From Planktothrix tepida PCC 9214 (lineage in GTDB: Bacteria; Cyanobacteriota; Cyanobacteriia; Cyanobacteriales; Microcoleaceae), in assembly GCF_900009145.1 (NCBI RefSeq), contig NZ_LN889782.1, forward strand, positions 299,082-342,605: a stretch of DNA of 43,524 nt, in the 5' to 3' direction. Below the pieces are notes generated by a model. That model searched no databases, was not told the DNA's origin, and saw only the letters and a list, made by a program, of their open reading frames with translations. Positions 40,690 through 43,524 of this stretch are shown piece after piece. The stretch's first letter is position 1, and the number at the start of each line of letters is the position of its first letter. The translations under genes were made by a program, and so were the position numbers.

Positions 40690-42020
40690 TTTAAAGCCCC
40701 GCCCTTTAGCGTAGCGGAGGGCGGCTTTAAAATATGTATTGCCAATTTAATATTTAGTGTGCTAGGATAGGTTTATCCGTTGGGCTAGAGCGTAAATGTT
40801 TGTTTTAGAATTTAAAGTTGAGGCTAAGACAAAACAATATCAAGCCATAGATGAGGCTATTCGCACCGCTCAATTCATCCGCAATAAATGCTTAAGGTAT
40901 TGGATGGAAAACAGAGGTGTAAATAAGTATGATCTGTCGGCTTATTGTCGGGTTTTAGCCCACGACTTTAAATTGGCTGGTGAATTAAATTCCCAAGCCA
41001 GGCAAGCATCAGCTGAAAGGGCGTGGTCTTCTATCTCCCGTTTCTTTGATAACTGCAAAAAGAAGGTAATCGGAAAGAAAGGCTATCCTCAGTTTAAAAA
41101 ATTTTCCCGCTCTGTTGAGTATAAAACAACGGGATGGAAACTTATTGATCCAAAAACTATTCATTTTAGCGATAAAAAGGAGATTGGAACACTTAAACTA
41201 AAAGGGACTTGGGATTTAGGATACTTTAAACAGTCTGACATTAAACGGGTTAGATTAGTTCGTAGAGCCGACGGTTATTATTGTCAGTTTGTGCTTTCTT
41301 GTGACGTTAAAGAAGATGTTAAACCATCAGGTAAATGTATTGGTTTAGATATAGGTTTAACGTCCTTCTATACAGACCATGAGGGTCACCAAGTTGAAAA
41401 TCCTAAATTCTTGAGAAAATCGGAGAAACGATTAAAACGACTTCAAAGACGATTATCTAAAAAGAAAAAAGGTAGTAAAAATCGTCAAAGGGCACGGGCA
41501 AGATTAGCTAAGGCTCATCTTAAAGTAAGTAGGCAACGTAAAGACTTTGCTGTAAAGTTAGCAAGGTGCGTAGCTCACTCTAACGATGTGATAGCTTACG
41601 AAGATTTAAGAGTTAAGAACTTAGTCAAGAATCATTGTCTAGCTAAATCGATAAATGATGCGGCATGGTATCAGTTTCGAGAATGGATAGAGTATTTTGG
41701 GGTTAAATTCGGCAAGATCACGATTGCTGTCCCACCGAACTATACAAGTCAACACTGTTCAAACTGTGGTGAAACTGTCCAAAAATCTCTATCAACTAGA
41801 ACCCATCAATGCAAGTGTGGATGTGTTTTAGATCGCGATGAAAACGCCGCTATCAATATCCTTAAGAAAGGGTTAGGTACTGTAGGGCATACAGGAACTT
41901 TTGGGCTAGACCCAATAAACGCTTGGGGAGAGAATACCTCTACTTTCTCAGAAGTAATTCTGTCTAAGCAAGTAATCTCCTTGAACCAAGAATCCCCACG
42001 CCTTTAGGCTGGGGAGTGTC
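40690..42020 (+). mobile_element. IS200/IS605-type element with tnpB only (IS1341-like)
   Basis: The left end is marked by a long hairpin (TTAAAGCC..CGCCCT at 40691-40705 against AGGGCGGCTTTAA at 40718-40730). The right end is a hairpin CCCCACGCC-TTTA-GGCTGGGG (41994-42014) followed by AGTGTCAA. No tnpA (Y1 transposase) is present, so mobility would depend on a TnpA elsewhere. The exact boundaries are inferred from the hairpins; single-strand transposition leaves no target duplication to confirm them. The element lies directly before the cobT-like gene. Confidence 0.75.
40796..42007 (+). CDS. tnpB: TnpB RNA-guided nuclease (OrfB)
   Basis: A 403-residue TnpB, ancestor-type of Cas12. The RuvC catalytic residues are all present: D185 in CIGLDIGLTSFYTD, E269 in VIAYEDLRVKN, and D346/D348 in LDRDENAAINIL. 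The zinc finger is C321-x2-C324 ... C339-x-C341/C343. The N-terminal part has the helix-turn-helix and bridge (AERAWSSISRFFDNCKKK). A basic bridge lies near 205-250. TnpB uses a reRNA (omega RNA) made from the element's right end to cut DNA next to a TAM, favouring element retention. The reading frame ends inside the right-end hairpin (stop 42005-42007), as usual. It looks functional. Confidence 0.96.
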   Translation: MFVLEFKVEAKTKQYQAIDEAIRTAQFIRNKCLRYWMENRGVNKYDLSAYCRVLAHDFKLAGELNSQARQASAERAWSSISRFFDNCKKKVIGKKGYPQFKKFSRSVEYKTTGWKLIDPKTIHFSDKKEIGTLKLKGTWDLGYFKQSDIKRVRLVRRADGYYCQFVLSCDVKEDVKPSGKCIGLDIGLTSFYTDHEGHQVENPKFLRKSEKRLKRLQRRLSKKKKGSKNRQRARARLAKAHLKVSRQRKDFAVKLARCVAHSNDVIAYEDLRVKNLVKNHCLAKSINDAAWYQFREWIEYFGVKFGKITIAVPPNYTSQHCSNCGETVQKSLSTRTHQCKCGCVLDRDENAAINILKKGLGTVGHTGTFGLDPINAWGENTSTFSEVILSKQVISLNQESPRL

Positions 42021-42021
42021 A
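41994..42021 (+). ncRNA. predicted right-end hairpin / 3' part of TnpB reRNA
   Basis: CCCCACGCC-TTTA-GGCTGGGG overlaps the tnpB stop codon and is followed by AGTGTCAA. In IS605-family elements the guide RNA ends at this point and the flanking DNA serves as guide. By analogy the guide here would begin near 42022 (CTCCCACCCTATTTTTATG), i.e. the first bases upstream of and including the cobT-like start. The 5' end of the RNA cannot be set. Confidence 0.45.
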
Positions 42022-42039
42022 ACCTCCCACCCTATTTTT

Positions 42040-43161
42040 ATGACCGTTCGCGTTTATACTGAGTTTGACCTAGGAAATCATTGGTTAGACCGCTATCAAG
42101 GTTGTTCCCCTGTATTTGCTTGTGTATTGGGATTTACCGCCACCGCTTTAATTCCAGGCATTTCTGCTGCTGGAGCCACCCCAGAGACTCGACAATATAC
42201 AGCCGTGGCGGATGCGGAGTTTCTCTACAATGGCCCCCAACCCCAAGCTCATTATCCCTTACCTCCCTTAGAGAAGGGAGCCTCTCCGGTCTTAATCTCT
42301 CGTGCTGTTCTGGAAGCGTTGGACTGTCCTTTATATGTGTTTAATGGGGGATTATCGGTTTCCCCTTCGGTTCCCACTGTGAATTTAGGGGGCGTTCGGG
42401 CCCAGTGTTTAACATCGGGTGCTGCGATGACCTTAGAAACGGTCAAACATCTGTTAGAGCAAGGATTAATCTGGGGAGAACGATTAGCAAAACAAGCTGA
42501 AAATAGTTATGTGATTTTATCGGAGTGTGTTGTGGGGGGAACCACAACCGCTTTAGCGATATTGCTAGGGTTGGGCTTTCCGGCTATGGGAAAAGTCAAT
42601 AGTAGCCATCCCCAATGTAATCATCAGCAAAAATTAGCGATCGCCACAACAGGTTTAGAGCAAGCGGGGTTTTGGCCCTTATCACAGACGGGATTTCAGG
42701 GTATTGATCCCTTAAAGTTGGTAGCGGCGGTGGGTGATCCGATGCAAATTGTGGTGGCGGGAATGGCGATTTCTGCCAGTCGTAGGGTTGGGGTATTACT
42801 GGCGGGGGGAACCCAAATGTTAGCTGTATATGGTTTAGTGGAGGCGATCGCCATGGCTTTAGACCTGGGATGGGAGCGATCGCAAATTGTGGTGGGAACA
42901 ACTCGTTGGGTGGCGGAGGATGAAACGGGAGATACGGTTGGGTTAGCGGAAGCGGTGGGAAGGGTTCCCCTGTTAGCCACCCAACTGAATTTTTGGGGTT
43001 CCCGTTATCCTCAACTCCAAGCCTACGAACAAGGGTATGTGAAGGAAGGGGTCGGAGCCGGGGGGGCTGCTATTGCGGCTCATTTGGCTCTCGGTTGGGA
43101 TAACTCCCAATTGCTACAAGCCGTTGAGGGTATTTGCGATCGCATGATTTCTCTGTCTTAA
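42040..43161 (+). CDS. CobT-like nicotinate-nucleotide phosphoribosyltransferase (TIGR00303 type)
   Basis: About 373 residues from ATG 42040. The frame is open to GTG 42016, but that codon lies in the right end of the tnpB element, so the ATG was chosen. Motifs resemble the cyanobacterial/archaeal nicotinate mononucleotide-dependent phosphoribosyltransferase family: GFTATALIPGISAAGATPETR, LSECVVGGTTTALAILLGLG, KVNSSHPQCNHQQK, VGDPMQIVVAGMAISASR and GVLLAGGTQMLAVYGLVEAIA. The expected reaction transfers phosphoribose from nicotinate mononucleotide to a lower-ligand base in pseudocobalamin assembly. No native promoter or ribosome site is visible between the element and the start. No other cobalamin gene is in the window. 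Confidence 0.85.
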   Translation: MTVRVYTEFDLGNHWLDRYQGCSPVFACVLGFTATALIPGISAAGATPETRQYTAVADAEFLYNGPQPQAHYPLPPLEKGASPVLISRAVLEALDCPLYVFNGGLSVSPSVPTVNLGGVRAQCLTSGAAMTLETVKHLLEQGLIWGERLAKQAENSYVILSECVVGGTTTALAILLGLGFPAMGKVNSSHPQCNHQQKLAIATTGLEQAGFWPLSQTGFQGIDPLKLVAAVGDPMQIVVAGMAISASRRVGVLLAGGTQMLAVYGLVEAIAMALDLGWERSQIVVGTTRWVAEDETGDTVGLAEAVGRVPLLATQLNFWGSRYPQLQAYEQGYVKEGVGAGGAAIAAHLALGWDNSQLLQAVEGICDRMISLS

Positions 43162-43184
43162 TGTCAAATTCGATAATTTTCTGC

Positions 43185-43190
43185 TATAAT
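43185..43190 (+). promoter_or_regulatory. -10 box of tRNA-Leu promoter
   Basis: A perfect TATAAT lies 19 bases before the tRNA 5' end. A weak -35 (TGTCAA region) is about 17 bases upstream. Confidence 0.55.
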
Positions 43191-43209
43191 ACCAATTGGC
43201 ACAAAAAAC

Positions 43210-43292
43210 GCGGACATGGCGGAATTGGTAGACGCGCTAGATTTAGGTTCTAGTACCGTAATGGTGTGAAGGTTCAAGTCCTTTTGTCCGCA
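43210..43292 (+). tRNA. tRNA-Leu (anticodon UAG)
   Basis: An 83-base class II tRNA. The acceptor stem GCGGACA pairs with TGTCCGC, with discriminator A. The D arm contains GGCGGAATTGGTAGACGC, typical of tRNA-Leu. Anticodon stem CTAGA/TCTAG encloses loop TTTAGGT, giving anticodon TAG. A variable arm (TACCGTAATGGTGT region) and T arm GGTTCAAGTCC follow. CCA is not encoded. It reads CUA-type leucine codons. Confidence 0.97.
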
Positions 43293-43310
43293 TTTCTTGA
43301 TTGGTTCGTA

Positions 43311-43330
43311 GGGTGAGCAAGGACTCACCC
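43311..43330 (+). terminator. hairpin after tRNA-Leu
   Basis: GGGTGAG-CAAGGA-CTCACCC is a perfect 7-bp stem 18 bases past the tRNA 3' end. The following TCTGATG has no long T run, so it may be a processing boundary or weak terminator. Confidence 0.4.
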
Positions 43331-43340
43331 TCTGATGAAT

Positions 43341-43460
43341 TTAACCTCTCATTTTTTTCGACCAAACGCGAGTCGTTAAACCCCAAACATAAATGAAACC
43401 TTCGGCTGCTTTGTGATCAAAAACATCCTCAGAACTACAGGAAGCGGGATTATTTGATTG
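43341..43460 (-). pseudogene. C-terminal fragment, possibly argininosuccinate synthase
   Basis: On the minus strand a frame ends at TAA 43341-43343 and reads [20 protein letters not shown] then [11 protein letters not shown]. It resembles the last ~28 residues of a cyanobacterial argininosuccinate synthase (argG), though I am only moderately sure of the family. An in-frame TGA lies near 43461, so only the tail remains, and the similarity seems to stop near 43430, where an unrelated plus-strand coding fragment begins. Confidence 0.4.
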
Positions 43461-43524
43461 TCAATTTAAACAATATGGTTGGGAAGATTTAGAACTAGGG
43501 GTTAGGTTAAAAAAATTAGGCTTA
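43429..43524 (+). pseudogene. partial glycosyltransferase family 2 fragment at window edge
   Basis: The plus-strand frame [20 protein letters not shown] continues as LELGVRLKKLGL to the window end. The YGWEDLELGVRLKKLG pattern is the C-terminal part of a family 2 glycosyltransferase catalytic domain. An in-frame stop at 43414 and the absence of the upstream two thirds of the domain show that it starts mid-gene. It overlaps the end of the minus-strand fragment, so one of the two, or both, is rearranged. The right side is cut by the window. Confidence 0.5.

Noticed and set aside
40536-40690. tnpA remnant upstream of tnpB
   Set aside because: No frame with a Y1 HUH or catalytic Tyr pattern was seen in the short region between the kinase gene and the left hairpin.
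42016-42039. GTG 42016 as the start of the cobT-like gene
   Set aside because: The codon is part of the tnpB right-end sequence GGAGTGTCAA, and the residues before ATG 42040 (MSTSHPIF) do not look like family sequence.

Overview
This window is cyanobacterial chromosome, probably from a filamentous Oscillatoriales-type organism such as Planktothrix or a close relative. That placement is inference. It rests on moderate-to-low G+C, many GCGATCGC (HIP1) octamers, short tandem repeats (TTCCCTG, GAATTAC, ATCAGTT/ATTAATC types), 28-base GTAGAGACG palindromes, and cyanobacterium-typical genes: DUF2555-coaBC, GUN4-domain protein, cyanobacteriochrome-like GAF domains, TIGR00303-type CobT and ComFB-like proteins. 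No rRNA or CRISPR array was seen; one tRNA gene, tRNA-Leu(UAG), lies near the right end.

Layout. 0.15-4.4 kb: a membrane-anchored helical-repeat protein, two tandem ComFB-like proteins and a small membrane protein. 4.5-9.3 kb: an ABC exporter, dprA, a secreted class D beta-lactamase and a Tat-type Rieske protein. 9.4-17.7 kb: a minus-strand signalling block (GAF-PAS-GGDEF-EAL protein, PAS-GAF-GAF hybrid kinase with REC, REC-kinase) running on from DUF2555-coaBC. 17.8-21.7 kb: an accessory strip with an esterase, a broken sodium-symporter remnant, a cytoplasmic arylsulfatase, and a two-gene operon in which a short helical module of effector-associated type occurs once alone and once fused to GUN4. 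22-29.6 kb: gdhA with a perfect GTA-N8-TAC (NtcA-type) site, a GAF-GAF-GGDEF cyclase whose second GAF looks like a DXCF cyanobacteriochrome, an HxlR regulator divergent from ppsA, and a thioredoxin-like ferredoxin. 29.7-32.4 kb: a complete-looking group II intron with an RT-maturase-HNH protein, sitting beside a small inverted-repeat element that also supplies the 3' end of pgsA. 33-37.5 kb: an Hsp70/actin-fold protein beside a long acidic coiled-coil protein with a triple 27-residue repeat. 37.9-40.5 kb: a Crp/Fnr regulator, a DUF2232 membrane protein and an RsbRD-type histidine kinase. 40.7-43.2 kb: a lone tnpB element inserted directly in front of a cobT-like gene, then tRNA-Leu. The last ~180 bases are a junction between two unrelated gene fragments.

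Common thread. Light and second-messenger signalling recurs: two GGDEF proteins with intact catalytic and I-site motifs, one of them with an EAL domain; two proteins with cyanobacteriochrome-type cysteine motifs; two ComFB-like candidate nucleotide receptors; and a Crp-family protein. The least explained systems are the helical-module/GUN4 operon and the Hsp70-like/coiled-coil pair. Several intergenic stretches hold gene remnants, which together with the intron and the tnpB element indicate a locally plastic chromosome.
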